Assembly (NCBI GenBank): GCA_014155875.1
Contig: JACEFZ010026865.1
Coordinates: 636,501-700,500, forward strand
From: Cepaea nemoralis
Lineage: Eukaryota > Mollusca > Gastropoda > Stylommatophora > Helicidae
Direction of reading: 5' to 3'
Length of the DNA: 64,000 nucleotides
Shown: positions 1 to 10,440 of the stretch, piece after piece
Layout of the letters: each line of letters starts with the position of its first letter
Position numbering within the stretch: position 1 is the stretch's first letter
The notes under the pieces: model-generated
The model's input: only the letters and a program-made list of their open reading frames with translations
Told to the model about the DNA's origin: nothing
Database searches by the model: none
Program-made: the position numbers and the translations under genes

Positions 1-99
1 TTGTTCAAACTGCCATTAGTAAGTCCTATACAGGATATTATATAGTTTAGAAACATGGAGAACTAACAGAACTGCTAATAAACCACAAACATACAAAAT

Positions 100-560
100 T
101 GGTGTCTGCGCAGAATAGTTGGAATAAAATGGTATGACAGAATCACCAATGTAAAGCTCTTGGAGAGAACTAAACAAATTCCAGTGAACCAAGAGGTGAG
201 GAAAAGATACTGGCGCTGGATAGGAGACACACTGAGAAAACCTGAGGACAATATAACTACACACTCTTTTGTCTGGAACCCTCAAGATAGGACACACTGA
301 GAAAACCTGAGGACAATATAACTACACACTCTTTTGTCTGGAACCCTCAAGATAGGACACACTGAGAAAACCTGAGGACAATATAACTAGATACTCTCTT
401 GTCTGAAACCCTCAATGCAAAAGAAGTAGCTTGAGACCTAAAATCACATGGAGAAGATGAAGAATATTGGGAAGAAATGGAGGGGAGCAACAGGAGATAG
501 CAAAAGATAGGAAAGTTTGTTTGAAGGTCTAAATCCCAATGGGGGTTAAATGGCAGAAGA
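100..560 (+). mobile_element. LINE 3' coding end and tail (decayed)
   Basis: Read on +, the stretch holds fragments typical of LINE reverse-transcriptase C-termini: RWIGDTLRKPEDNIT, then WNPQD, a broken Arg/Lys-rich part, KITWRR and a closing region near IPMGVKW followed by an A/G-rich end. Reading frames are broken several times. Assignment to a LINE is by family pattern (the WxGHxLR...GxxRGRP...TWRR motif order); the clade is not determined. Confidence 0.6.
226..420. repeat. 65-bp tandem triplication
   Basis: A unit beginning gacacactgagaaaacctga occurs at 226, 291 and 356, exact 65-bp steps, the third more diverged. It lies inside the LINE 3' coding end and is not a multiple of three, so it also breaks the frame. 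Confidence 0.92.
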
Positions 561-609
561 AGAAAGATATGTAAGCTCATGTATACATTCTTTATTCATA
601 CAGTTTATA

Positions 610-656
610 TGTGTGTGCGTGCGTGAGAGTGAGTGAGTGAGAGAGAGAGAGAGAGA
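610..656. repeat. GT/GAGT/GA microsatellite
   Basis: Short compound microsatellite moving from TGTG through GAGT to GAGA. Confidence 0.95.
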
Positions 657-900
657 ATCTTCATCCTCAATATGTAACAGATTATATCAGTGGTTCTCAA
701 CTGGTGGGGAATTTCCCCCCCCCCCCACCTGGGTGGGGAAGGGGGGGGGGGTGATTTTGAGGTTTCCAAGGGGGAATTAAGATTATTTCAAGATTGTGTT
801 TTTCTGTGTTGGATCGTGCCACGTTGATTACCTATGGGGGTATGTGAGTCTGTCGCTCATAAAGCAGTGGCAAATTACTGAACGTAATCTTGCCTATAGT

Positions 901-1593
901 CTGTCCGGAAATTTATGCTGTCATTCAAGATCAATTATTTTGAAAACTGTCTGTTGCATCGTTATGAAATTTTTCCAGCCGTCTTATATTTACCCCCACC
1001 CAAGGAATATGTCTTTGATAGGTCCAAAAACAACTTAAATCATTAAAAGCGGCATCATTCCTTTGATGTTTTGCTTAACAACTAGTGATTTCTTGCTAAA
1101 AAAGTTATGTTTACGGTAATGAGGACCTGCAAATTCAGATGACAAACAAAGGCGTATCTGGATTCGTATGGGAGTGGGTGCAATCAAAGAAGTAGCTTAC
1201 AATCGACAGAATCGGCTGCATTGCACCGGGTTTTTATCCCATATGGCTCAGTTTCTTTCCGCAGTGCGGAAAGCGTCGCACAAAGTACGAACTCCGTAGC
1301 TCCAGCGATGACCCTCGGGAGTCTCCGAATAAAATGAATGACGCGGCCCGGACAGACAGACAGAAAGGTAGGTAGGTAGGTAGGCAGAAAGATAGGTGGG
1401 TGGATGGATGGGTGGCTGAGTGGGTGGGTGGGTCGGCAGGCAGGCAGGCAGACAGACAGATAGATTAGATAGATAGATAGATAGATTAGATAGATAGATA
1501 TCGGTACGTCGGTCGGTCAGTAGGTCGGTGGGCGGGCGGGCCGGCCGGCCGACCGACCGACCGACCGACAGACAGACAGACAGACAGACAGAC

Positions 1594-1626
<33 letters not shown>

Positions 1627-1727
1627 TTGGTATGTCGGTCGGTCGGTCGGTCGGTCAGTGGGTGGGTGGGTGGGCCGACAGGCAGGCAGGCAGGCAGGCA
1701 GACAGACAGACAGACAGACAGATAGAT

Positions 1728-1765
<38 letters not shown>

Positions 1766-2115
1766 TCTGTCGGTCGGTCGGTGGGTGGGCCGGCAGGCAG
1801 GCAGACAGACAGACAGACAGATAGATTAGATAGATAGATAGATAGATAGATAGATATCGGTACGTCGGTCGGTCGGTGGGTGGGTGGGTGGGCTGACAGG
1901 CAGGCAGGCAGGCAGACAGACAGACAGATAGATAGATTAGATAGATAGATATCTGTCGGTCGGTCGGTCGGTGGGTGGGTGGGCCGGCAGGCAGGCAGAC
2001 AGACAGATAGATTAGATAGATAGATAGATAGATAGATAGATATCGGTACGTCGGTCGGTCGGTGGGTGGGTGGGTGGGCCGGAAGGCAGGCAGACAGGCA
2101 GACAGATAGATAGAT

Positions 2116-2186
<71 letters not shown>

Positions 2187-2289
2187 GTAGATAGGTAGGC
2201 AGGTAGACAGACAGACAGACAGACAGATAGATGTCGGTCGGTCGGTGGATGGGTCAGCCGACCGGCAGGCATTCAGACAGATAGATAGG

Positions 2290-2383
<94 letters not shown>

Positions 2384-2751
2384 CCCGCCAGAAACCGGGC
2401 CTTGTCAGCTAGTGTATTTATATAATCACGTTTCATGAAAGAACCCACATTTGGAGACACCTCTGAATCTTCGCGCTGTTTGTTTCAAAACGAAAGTCAC
2501 GTGAAAATTTTGAATAATGGGGGTCGAGTCTTATTGAAGCTGTAAAACTGTTAAAATCATGGACGTAATCTTTAAGTCATAATTAATATACTATATAAAC
2601 TAACTTTGAAATCTGCTGTAAAATCTCCAGAACAAAAATTTTTTTGTTGGGTGGACATAATGATAACGTTATATACTAAATCTCATCATTTTATCTCAGT
2701 TCGTTACTGAGATATTGAATTTTATATTGAGGCAACCAAAAAAAAAACACA
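901..2751. mobile_element. Unclassified 1.85-kb insertion with 7-bp duplication
   Basis: Bounded by ctatagt at 894-900 and 2752-2758 inside SINE-A. It contains a piece of dispersed repeat E (about 1195-1325), a kilobase of tetranucleotide repeats, and a right part with CCCGCCAGAAACCGGGCC then ttgtcagctagt just after the repeats, ending A-rich. No terminal inverted repeats and no coding frame seen. The short hairpin followed by CTAGT resembles Helitron/Helentron 3' ends, a weak hint only. Confidence 0.5.
1351..2383. repeat. Tetranucleotide higher-order array (GACA/GATA/GGTC/GGTG/GGCA)
   Basis: Blocks of GACA, GATA, GGTC, GGTG/GGGT and GGCA follow each other in a fixed order and the whole cycle repeats. 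Landmarks after the GATA block alternate: cggtacg near 1857 and 2043, ctgtcgg near 1765 and 1951, so the cycle is about 92-94 bp and a pair about 186 bp. It ends in a GATT run. The long open frames here on the minus strand (repeating YLSI) are repeat artefacts. Confidence 0.93.
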
Positions 2752-3134
2752 CTATAGTACATCAACAGCAGCTTAAAAATGCTGGTGTTGACTGCAACGT
2801 CCTATAAGGTATATGCAACATAAAAAAAAAAAAAGATTGTGTTAATACAAGAACCGATTACTTGATATCGTTTTTCCCTCCATACTTTACAGTTGTGTAC
2901 TTCTCGCCCTTCTGAAATTCATTTTATACTGTAAGTAGGCCCACAAATCCCGTTTTATGTAGACGTCTAGACTTGTTCTAGTATGTGTTATTAAATTTAG
3001 CTTCCATTTTTACGTATGCTGTGTAAGGGGGGGGGGGGGGGGATTTATAGGCTGGAAATACGAAAGAGGAGGGGGGAGGGGGAGAATGACGTTCTGAAGA
3101 AATGGTGAAGGAGTGCATGGGCCAAAATCTCATC

Positions 3135-3683
3135 ACCTTCAATGTGTAACAGGTCCTTTTTAGAATAATGCTGTAATCACGGCCCTCCAGGTTTCTCAGT
3201 CTCTGGACATTTCTCCTGCTGTGTGCCCGTGTTATCTACAATATCGTGTCCATCTGTGTACAGGCCAACCCCTGCCACCTCTTCTAGAAACCATGCCTTC
3301 TATCAGTTCTGTCCCAGCCACTGTGACGTTTAGTATGGTCAGACTATTTCTATGTTCCAGACATGGTGTCATTTGTAAACATGGTTTCTTCAATGTTGAG
3401 ATCTTGTAGAATTTGTTATTTTGTCTTCTTCCTGATCAACAATATTCTAAGAACATTTCTGTAACAGTTTAGCTCAAAAGCCCCATTTTTCTTCTTTAGT
3501 AAATGTGAAATAGTCTATGACTCAATTCACATGTTGCCACAGAAAAGACGTACGTTCTCAAAAATATTTCTTTGTTTCCTGGTGTTATGCTATTGGCTGT
3601 GTCTGTGCATGATAAGGCAGACACTGGGGTATTGGTGCATGATAAGGCAGACACGGCCGGTGCCCTTTAGAACTGTGTGTATA
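3135..3683. other. No gene recognised
   Basis: Unique-looking AT-rich sequence with a short direct repeat (gcatgataaggcagacac twice near 3607-3653). Nothing coding was recognised. Confidence 0.5.
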
Positions 3684-4316
3684 GTCTAGAACAGGGGTCA
3701 CCAAACTACGGCCCGCGGGCCGGATCCGGCCCGCAACGTCATTTCATCCGGCCCACCGACGGTACTTGAACTTGCTTGATATAACTTATGAAACACGAGA
3801 CGTTGTGACACAATTTAAATGTAATATTATGTTTAGAATAATAGGAGATCTTCAATCGTGCAGAGACCTCCTAGCTGCTATGTGTCTTAAATTTACTATT
3901 TTCAATTATAAATTATTGTATCTAGATTTTCTTGTTTATTGTAATGTTTGCTTATTTCGCGCCATCCCAAGTCCTTCCCCGGCTCGTGGTAGCGCCGCCT
4001 ACGCTCTGACGTTACCATGGTTTCCATGGCAACACACACACACGCATCTTTCCCTCCCCCAGATGCGTCCGGCTGTCAACACAGGTCCGATGCTCCAGAA
4101 ATATTTACTTCTTTTTGCCAGTCATCCATTTTATAGGTATGTAACAAGGATTTCTTTGTTTGACAGTGATAGGTAAGTGAACTACAAGTGTGAATAGAGG
4201 CAATAAAGTAGCAAACATAGCATAAAATGCCATAGAAGCCTCGTGTTATTACGAAAATATTATCCCCAGCTCAGAAGAATTCCCGGTCAAGGTGTTAATC
4301 GAGCTGGTCTCTAGGC

Positions 4317-4516
4317 CAGTGTTTTTCAACCTTTCTGCTGGAGCAGATCCTTACGCAAATGTTTACGTTGCTCAAGGAACTCTGTGCGATGATCCAAGTG
4401 TCTGTCCTACTTTATGTAATAAACCAGATGGGCAGAAATGTTGCATTTAGGCGATTTCGGTCTGTTTCGGCGGAACCCCTGGCTGCCACTCGCGGAACCC
4501 CGGTTGAAAAACTCTG
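4317..4516. mobile_element. 200-bp hAT MITE nested in the hAT element
   Basis: Ends are cagtgtttttcaacc and ggttgaaaaactctg (inverted, one mismatch in the last bases). 8-bp duplications ctctaggc at 4309-4316 and 4517-4524 are perfect and also fit nnnTAnnn. No coding capacity. Confidence 0.93.
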
Positions 4517-4745
4517 CTCTAGGCTGTTTATTTAGGCCGGCCCTATTTATATATTTTGCAAACCTTATTATGAGATATATTCTATTTCCAAAGGTAGCTA
4601 TCAACTTTATATGTATCTTTGGTGAGTCCTAGCTTCACAAATGACCCGTAATCCTCTGCTTTTCTTGTTTTTCAATATGATTTTAATTATGTTTCTAATT
4701 CAATGTCTTTTTCATTTTCAGATCCCGTGTACTTCACCCTTCATT

Positions 4746-6470
4746 ATGGCTACTAAGAAAAGAAAAGTGGACGCCGAGTGTCGCGTTTTCAATGAAGAAT
4801 GGGGAGTAAAGTACTTCTTTGTGGAAACAAAGGACCAGAAAACCAGTTGCGTAATATGCAGCGAAAGTGTTGCCGTTTTGAAAGAGCACAATCTTCGGCG
4901 TCACGACAAAACAAAACATCTATCAACATATTCAAAGTTTTCTGGAAAGTTACGCTCTGAGAAATATGAGTCCACCAAACGTGGTTTAGAAATACAAAGA
5001 AATCTCTTCACGAGAAAGTTTGCTGAAAATGAATCTGTCACTCGAACAAGTTACAAAATAGTGAATAGGATGGCAGAAGAGGAAAACCTTTTACTGATGG
5101 CAACTTCATCAAAGAGTGTATGATGGAAGCAGCAAAAGACTTGTGTCCTGGGAAAGTCTATTTGTTTGGAACTATCAGCCTTTTTGCAAGTTCAGTTGTG
5201 CGAAGAACAGAAGAACTTGGAGAGAACGTTGGGTTACAGATACGTGAGACAACTAGGAACTTGTTGTGGCATTCTCTGGCGCTCAATGAGTCTACTGATC
5301 TCTCGAGAATGTCACAACTTCTCGTGTTCATTCGTGGTGTCAATTTGGACTTTCAGATAATGGAAGAGTTGGCATCCGTTTGCAGCATGCATGGAACAAT
5401 AACTGGAAAAGACATTTTCATGAAAAAGCAAACAGTTGTGCAAGACAATAACCTTCAGTGGAATCAGCTTTTACGTGTGATACTTGATGGAAGAAAAAAG
5501 ATGTCTGGATTGAGGAAGGGTCTGATGGAGCAGATCAGGACTCAGTTGCAAGATTTGTATATTCGGGGCGCTCTGTTCATACACTGCATCATACATCAGC
5601 AAGCAATCTGTGAGAAAGACCTAGATATTTCTTGTGTACTGAAACCAATCCACACAACATGATTTTCTTGGCATCTATAAAGAAGGTAGTTTGCCATTTC
5701 TTTCCTTCCTAGCAGTGACCATACTGGTCAGTGACCGTAGTCATTGTCTCCTCATTGTCTTGCCTTTAGCAAGATGAAAAACATACTGACCAATAAAAAG
5801 ATGTCAACTGAAACGAGAAAAAGAGTGTTGAGGTGCTACATAGAACCTGTACTTTTATATGGATGTGAAGCATGGACAATGAGCAGTCAAGCTGAAAAAC
5901 ATCTAATGGCTGTAGAAATGTGGTTTCTGAGGAAAATGCAAAGAATACCATGGACAGCCAGAAAGACCAATGAACAGGTCCTTCAAGAAACAAACGAAGA
6001 TCGTAAACTGATTAGAGACATTAGACGCAGACAGTCAAAATGTTTTGGGCATGTTATGAGAAGAAATGAATTGGAGAACTTGGTGACAACTGGTAAGATC
6101 GAAGGGAACAGACCAAGAGGAAGACCTAGAAACTAATATCTGGATGGTTTGGCCTCGTTGCATGGTCGAGACAGAAACACGGAGCTGATCCACGACTCTG
6201 GTGATCGAGTGAGATGGCAAAACATGACCGCCCACGCTTACCGGCATAGCACAAGATGGATGGATGGAAACCAACCGTTTCTGCTGTGAACTTCATTCGA
6301 TGGCATGCACTCAATTACCGTCAATTCCAGACTTTTCTTGAAGAAATTGACTCTGATTTCTGTAACTTGCCTTAACACACATCAGAGAGGTGGTTCAACT
6401 GCGGTAAAGTCCTGTTTCATTTTTACAAGCTTTGAAACAAGATAGATGTTTTCCTCACTGAAAAAATAGA
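4746..6470 (+). pseudogene. BED-finger hAT transposase (GTF2IRD2-like), broken
   Basis: It begins MATKKRKVD just after a likely splice acceptor (ttttcag at 4721) and carries a BED-type zinc finger, CVICSESVAVLKEHN..RHDKTKH, at about residues 35-60. The following frame (from about 5098) holds AAKDLCPGKVYLFGTISL, then LNESTDLSRMSQLLVFIRG, SMHGTITGKDIF and CIIHQQAICEK, in the order known from GTF2IRD2/Charlie8-type transposases. Frame changes occur near 5110, several conserved stretches are shortened, and an RTE fragment (about 5770-6268) separates the part that reads NFIRWHALNYRQFQTFLEEI. It cannot encode an active enzyme. Confidence 0.85.
5770..6268 (+). mobile_element. RTE-type LINE 3' fragment in the hAT transposase
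   Basis: An open frame to 6136 reads the reverse-transcriptase C-terminus: LRCYIEPVLLYGCEAWTMS, WTARKTNEQVL, RRRQSKCFGHVMRRNELE, then RPRGRPRN. The 3' end has accgcccacgcttaccggc and a GATG-type short tandem tail, as in other RTE copies. The same family lies inverted at 33730-34620, and its extreme 3' end is at 49237-49304. Confidence 0.85.
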
Positions 6471-6643
6471 GCTGATCCACAGCTGTCAGATCCTACCTGG
6501 CTGTCAAAATTGTCATTTTGGTCATTTTGTTGGTTGTCTTTGTTTTTTGTGTTTTACACGCCATTCACCCATGATTAACTTAGTTTTTCGTTTTTTCCCT
6601 AGAGCTTTCGTTCTGGCTTGCAAGTATTGTTGAAGTTAGTCGT

Positions 6644-6873
6644 ATATCCTTTACAGGACGTTTGCAATCAATACCAGCATTTTCTGCTGTTGTTGATGTC
6701 TTGGCAAGTTTACGTTCAGTAGTTTACCATTGCTTTATGAACGACCGGCACCCATACCATGGCGTAAAAAAACCAGCGCAACGATGTCTGCTGCCAAATC
6801 GCGCGCAGTTGTGTTTCGAACGCGGGTATACGGGATTACGAACTGCGTCCGTAAGACCTTCGCCACGGAGACC
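6644..6873 (-). mobile_element. SINE-A copy, nearly full length (-)
   Basis: In sense orientation it starts with ccgtggcgaaggtc (Pol III A box, TGGCGAAGGTC), then a B box around gttcgaaac, a core with gcaatggtaaactactgaacg and the end gtcctgtaaaggata. One of the best-preserved heads of this tRNA-derived family. Confidence 0.8.
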
Positions 6874-6972
6874 AGCGCAAATATTGTACAGAATGAGTAT
6901 CCGGCCCGCGCTCGTCATTTTGTCAGTTATCCGGCCCACCGTTAAAAAAGTTTGGTGACCCCTGGTCTAGAA

Positions 6973-7570
6973 GAACAGATAGATCATCACAGATAGAGAG
7001 AATGGTGCTGCAGGGAGTGCCCAGAGGATCTGGCCGACAGTCAGAACTCCAAGCTAAGGCCAGATGGATACATAATCGGACTGCAGCTGGTACCAGTAGT
7101 ACTGGGGCTCTTTGCTGACTGTTGAACATGAGGACGGAGCAGACATCCCAAGTGATGTGATGCCAGTGTTTGGCTGAACTCAATTCAGCTATGATGTTGT
7201 GCTATAGACTGTTACTACTGTCTAACCTCTGCAGTGCTGTGGCCAACCTGCATGTGACTTATGTCAGCATTCCACATTGTTCTTGGTAATGGTGGCCAGG
7301 TATTCACAGTTTCTTGTCATCTCTGTGGTTAGTATATAGTTTTGTCTGTGCACATTATTTTGATTTTCGCTATGTCTCTTGGCAGATGAGATCAACTCTT
7401 CTTATTGTTTAGCAATGTTGAGAGACAAATTGTATCATTTGCATATCTAAGTTCTGGAATTGGATTTCCACTATTTATGAATGAATCAAAATTGTCCCTG
7501 GTCTCATTATGTTTTAATGGTGCTGATTATATTGTCTGCATATATGTTGAATAGGTATGGGGAGATTGTG
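6973..7570. other. No gene recognised
   Basis: Between the hAT element and a LINE remnant. No exon or conserved protein signal was recognised. Confidence 0.5.
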
Positions 7571-7574
7571 GCCT

Positions 7575-8190
7575 CTACAGTGCTCAGAGATTGAAAACCA
7601 AGGCCAAAATTAGGAGGGCACTGATTAGAGAGTTGCTTTTTGCAGACAATGCTGCAAGTATGACCCACTCTGAGGAAGAATTACAGCGCCTACTATCTGC
7701 ATTCTCCATCCCTGATCTTAATTTGGTTTAACAATTAGCAGTGAGAAGATACACATTATGACATAAGGTGCAAATGGGTTACCATCAATATTTATTGGCA
7801 ACGCAGAGCTTGAGATAGTTGACCATTTCTTATTTCTAGGATCAGAGGTAAATAGCAAATTATCCCTAGATCAGGAAATCAACATCAGGATTGGTAAGGC
7901 ATCAACAACAATGAACAGGTTAACAAAGAGAGTTTGGGAGAACAGAAAGCTTACTGCCAAAACAAAAACCCTGGTTTAATGTAAATGAGCACAAAATCAT
8001 AAGAACGGAGATGGAGATGCCCTAGACGAGCTGTGTGAGTAACCATCAGAAGAATTATGAAAGAAAATTAGATGATGACTAGGTCTGAAACCAGGCATAT
8101 GTAAATGAGTTTGTAAATACCAGAGTAAATGGTTTGGCCACCTCATAAGAATTCCCTGGTACTATCTGCCACAAACTCGAAAAAAACGCT
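7575..8190 (+). pseudogene. LINE reverse-transcriptase C-terminal remnant
   Basis: The frame reads LKTKAKIRRALIRELLFADNAAS, where FADN stands at the FADD/YADD catalytic box, followed by HSEEELQRLLSAF. Other frames give pieces of the thumb (gcatcaacaacaatgaacagg, TKRVW). Near 8130 a second LINE-like stretch has KWFGHLIRIPW. Stops and frameshifts are frequent. Clade not assigned; related in pattern to the element ending at 47402. Confidence 0.7.
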
Positions 8191-8507
8191 TGATCATTTC
8201 TAGCCGTTCCTTGTTTTACTCTATGCTTTTGTCACAAGTGATATTTGGCTATGATGCCTCTTTGTGACCACTTCAATGTTTCTAATGCTTCTCCTATTGT
8301 CCACTCGTAGCCATGTTTTTCCCCATTTGTGCACATGTAATGTTTGATGTTGTCCATGTCCTCTATTAAAGAAAAAACATCCAATCTTTCTCCAACCCTT
8401 TTATTTCCACATCCATTTCAATGGTGTCACATAGTATTGTCTATAAATGGTCCCTGTTTTACTGTTCGCTCACCTGGATGCCCCCCCCCCCTCCCCTCTC
8501 TTCTCAT

Positions 8508-8912
8508 TTGAATAATGAAGCCACAAACAGTAGGTTGCACAGTTTATTGCCAGGCACATTTGGTGGCATCACATTAATAATTTATCCATTCTCATGCTGA
8601 TATTTGTCCATGACAAAATAAAATGCCGACAATAATCTCTTCAAATGAATGTTTTCCGATAGTGAATTTGAATAATGAAATCATAAACATTAGGTTGCAC
8701 AGTTTATTGCCTGGCATATTGCACTGCATCATAGGCAGTTTGAAATTGACGTGGTAAATTACCTTGGGAACATGTGTGTTGTATATGTCAGCTTGAAGGA
8801 CTCCTTGGTTTTCTGTGTTTTATGTTGAGTGACTTGTGCAGTATGCCAAGATGCAGTTAAATATGCCAGGCATTAAACTGTGCAACCTATTTGTTTGTGT
8901 CTTCATTATTAA
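8508..8912. mobile_element. MITE-like element with long inverted arms, left arm doubled
   Basis: An arm of about 50 bp (aataatgaag.cacaaaca, then taggttgcacagttta) occurs directly at 8508-8557 and 8668-8719 and inverted at 8860-8912. Two direct and one inverted copy suggest a foldback or MITE with a duplicated left end. No clear target duplication and no coding frame. Confidence 0.7.
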
Positions 8913-9027
8913 AAATAATCTGTTAGTCTGTATCGTTTTCTGTGTGCTTAAATCTTGTCAGTTGTTACAATACGTTGCAGCTTTTCTCTTCTTATAATGT
9001 GATTGTAAAGAGTGCCTTATATATGCC

Positions 9028-9246
9028 GGCTCTCTGGCAGAGACGTTACGAACACCGCATACTGCCTTTGAAACACAGCTGTGAGTGATTTGGAAGCAGA
9101 CTGCCTTGTGTTGGTTTCCCTACAATGCTATGAGTGCTGGTCGTTCAGAAAGCAATGGCAAACTACTGAATGAAATCTTACCCAGGAATCACAAACAGCC
9201 CAAAAATGCTGGAGTTGACTGCTACGTCCTGTAAAGGATATGCAAC
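9028..9246 (+). mobile_element. SINE-A copy (+)
   Basis: Has tttgaaacacagctg near a decayed B box, the core gcaatggcaaactactgaatg and the end gtcctgtaaaggatatgcaac. The A-box head is degraded. Confidence 0.75.
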
Positions 9247-9369
9247 TTTTATATACACTTATCAAATATTTTTGTGTTTTCTTGTTTGGTTTTTTATTGA
9301 TAATTTTGAACTCCAACATAGTTCACACATGTGCTGCTACTCCTAGGAAGTGCACTGGATTTATTTCTG

Positions 9370-9545
9370 TATGTGAGTTAGCTTTCCCTGTTATCAGTAA
9401 TCCCCACCATCAGGCAAACCCACTCTGACTTCTGAGGTACTTGTAATTAACATCCCAGAGTCAAGGATGAGAAGTCAACATTTAAGTCCAATTGCCCTGC
9501 ATGGGGAACTAACCCCATACCGCGGTCATCATAGAAAGTTTATAC
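9370..9545 (-). mobile_element. SINE-B copy (-)
   Basis: Shares about 150 bp (gttagctttccct..., ccaccatcaggcaaacccac, gtacttgtaattaacat) with 30945-31115. In sense orientation the second copy has a B-box-like ggttcaacccc; here it is degraded. A tRNA-derived SINE is likely but only two copies are in the window. Confidence 0.55.
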
Positions 9546-9960
9546 ATGAGTGCTTGAAACCCCCAGGGCACGCTGAATATGAAGGAAAATTGTGAGCTGG
9601 AATTGTATCTTTTGTAAGTGAATTATCGATGCTTGGTCTAAAGGAGTGTGAGTTTGGATTATACCAGTTGAACTGAGCAAGAATATTTATGTGAGAACAC
9701 CTGTGTGTTACTGGGGCCCCAAAGGGAAGTAAAGAATAGTAACGCTGTAGGCCTCCTGAGTGTGATGTGCAAGGTGACTAAAGAGTGTTGGACTGTGACT
9801 GGCTATCTCACCCCATAGACCAACATCTGACCAGCCATGAATTGGCTTGTAAAGGCTTAGCATGCCTGGTTGTGGGCCTATACTCCAGTCTTAAGGCCAA
9901 AGAAGAAGTAGAAGTTTAAGAACAATAAAACTCTTATAAGAAGTATAATCAAGGATACAT
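9546..9960. other. Intron sequence before exon 1, nothing recognised
   Basis: No upstream CUB exon (Cys1/Cys2 half) could be recognised here. Confidence 0.5.
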
Positions 9961-9978
9961 TTTTCTCACAATTGCCAG

Positions 9979-10199
9979 ATTTTATCACTTTGAAATTGCG
10001 GCCAGTCCACAATGCCAGGATGATCATGTGACAATTTACGATGGACCTGACACAGACTCACCCATGTTTGGCCGTTATTGCGGAAACCGGGAGAATATTC
10101 CAGAAGCTTTTACGAGCACAGGAAACCACCTGTACTTTACTGTGTCTGCTTCTTCAGACACTTCGATTGGCTTCTACGGATACTACACGTCCAACTTTG
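9979..10199 (+). CDS. Exon 1: C-terminal part of CUB-A
   Basis: The acceptor is the AG at 9977-9978 after a pyrimidine-rich stretch; the donor is GT at 10200-10201 (gtaatt). The first base completes a codon begun in an exon I cannot see; the exon ends in phase 1. It reads the second half of a CUB domain: Cys3 in SPQC followed by DDHVTIYDG, then FGRYCGN with Cys4, then a late FTVSASSDTSIGF strand. The acidic residues next to Cys3, the YDG aspartate and the SSDTS..GF loop match the calcium-binding type of CUB domain. Unlike CUB-B, -C and -D, no intron interrupts the strand before YDG. The first half of this domain, with Cys1 and Cys2, was not found upstream in the window. Confidence 0.88.
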
Positions 10200-10325
10200 G
10201 TAATTGTTTATTTTTTATTTTACATAATGGTGATACACAGTCAGTTAGAAACCCTGACAGAGATCTGTGGAAACTTCACGCCCAACTTTGATATTGTTCA
10301 TGTTTATTTATTATTTTACATATAT
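10178..10325. repeat. Duplication of the exon 1/intron junction
   Basis: The last bases of exon 1 plus the start of the intron (about 10178-10222, CACGTCCAACTTTG then gtaattgttt and an AT-rich run) recur about 93 bp downstream at 10276-10320 as CACGCCCAACTTTG then atattgttca and the same AT-rich run. The second copy has lost the GT. Seen directly; two diverged copies only. Confidence 0.7.
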
Positions 10326-10334
10326 TCTACTTTT

Positions 10335-10440
10335 GTTCTCTATCCCACAGGCCCTCAACCAACTCACTCCAGGCACTCCTATCTTTAGCTATACCATGCA
10401 GCTCTGTCTATGTCCTTCCCATATTGTTTATTTATGATTG
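10335..10440. repeat. Dispersed repeat (LINE-end-like), copy 1
   Basis: A run with ccctcaaccaactcactcc and tccttcccatattgtt recurs at 13098-13205 and 62435-62600. Complementary reading resembles the closing coding part of a LINE with an A/G-rich tail (cttcttctgttgccc on +), so these are probably minus-strand LINE 3' ends. Confidence 0.5.

Larger units (their letters stand above)
801..2832 (+). mobile_element. SINE-A copy (+), 5'-truncated, split by an insertion
   Basis: Flanked by an 11-bp target duplication aagattgtgtt (790-800 and 2833-2843). Left piece 801-900 has the SINE core (gcagtggcaaattactgaacg); right piece 2759-2832 has catcaacagcagc...aatgctggtgttgactg and a poly(A) tail. The tRNA-like head is absent. 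Confidence 0.75.
688..3128 (+). mobile_element. hAT (Buster-like) element, internally deleted, right end lost
   Basis: The left end cagtggttctcaactgg and the following C-run/G-run match the left end of the complete hAT at 22634. The interior resumes at 2842 with ttaatacaagaaccgattac, also present near 22805, and the G-run plus gaatgac...gggcc at 3029-3127 matches the right subterminal part at 26030-26280. The terminal inverted repeat on the right is missing. No transposase is left. A SINE with its own nested insertion interrupts it. Confidence 0.7.
3692..6964 (+). mobile_element. hAT transposon, Buster-like, with intact ends and TSD
   Basis: The terminal inverted repeats CAGGGGTCACCAAACT (3692) and its complement ending at 6964 are perfect over 16 bp. 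Perfect 8-bp duplications gtctagaa lie at 3684-3691 and 6965-6972 and fit nnnTAnnn, the consensus reported for the Buster group of hAT elements. Subterminal ggcccgcgggcc and ccggcccacc repeats occur at both ends. Inside lie a decayed BED-finger transposase, a 200-bp MITE, an RTE tail and a SINE, so the present 3273 bp is inflated by nested insertions. Confidence 0.93.

Noticed and set aside
2012..2460. Minus frames with repeated YLSI
   Set aside because: Translation of GATA/GACA tetranucleotides.
3221..3409. 62-codon + frame
   Set aside because: No family match or exon signals.
1..9978. Search for an upstream CUB exon with Cys1 and Cys2 for CUB-A
   Set aside because: No frame with the CGG...SPNYP...C.W pattern and matching phase was seen; it probably lies left of the window.
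10201..10291. Extension of the exon 1 frame past its donor
   Set aside because: The CUB domain is complete to its last strand before gtaatt and exon 2 joins in phase.
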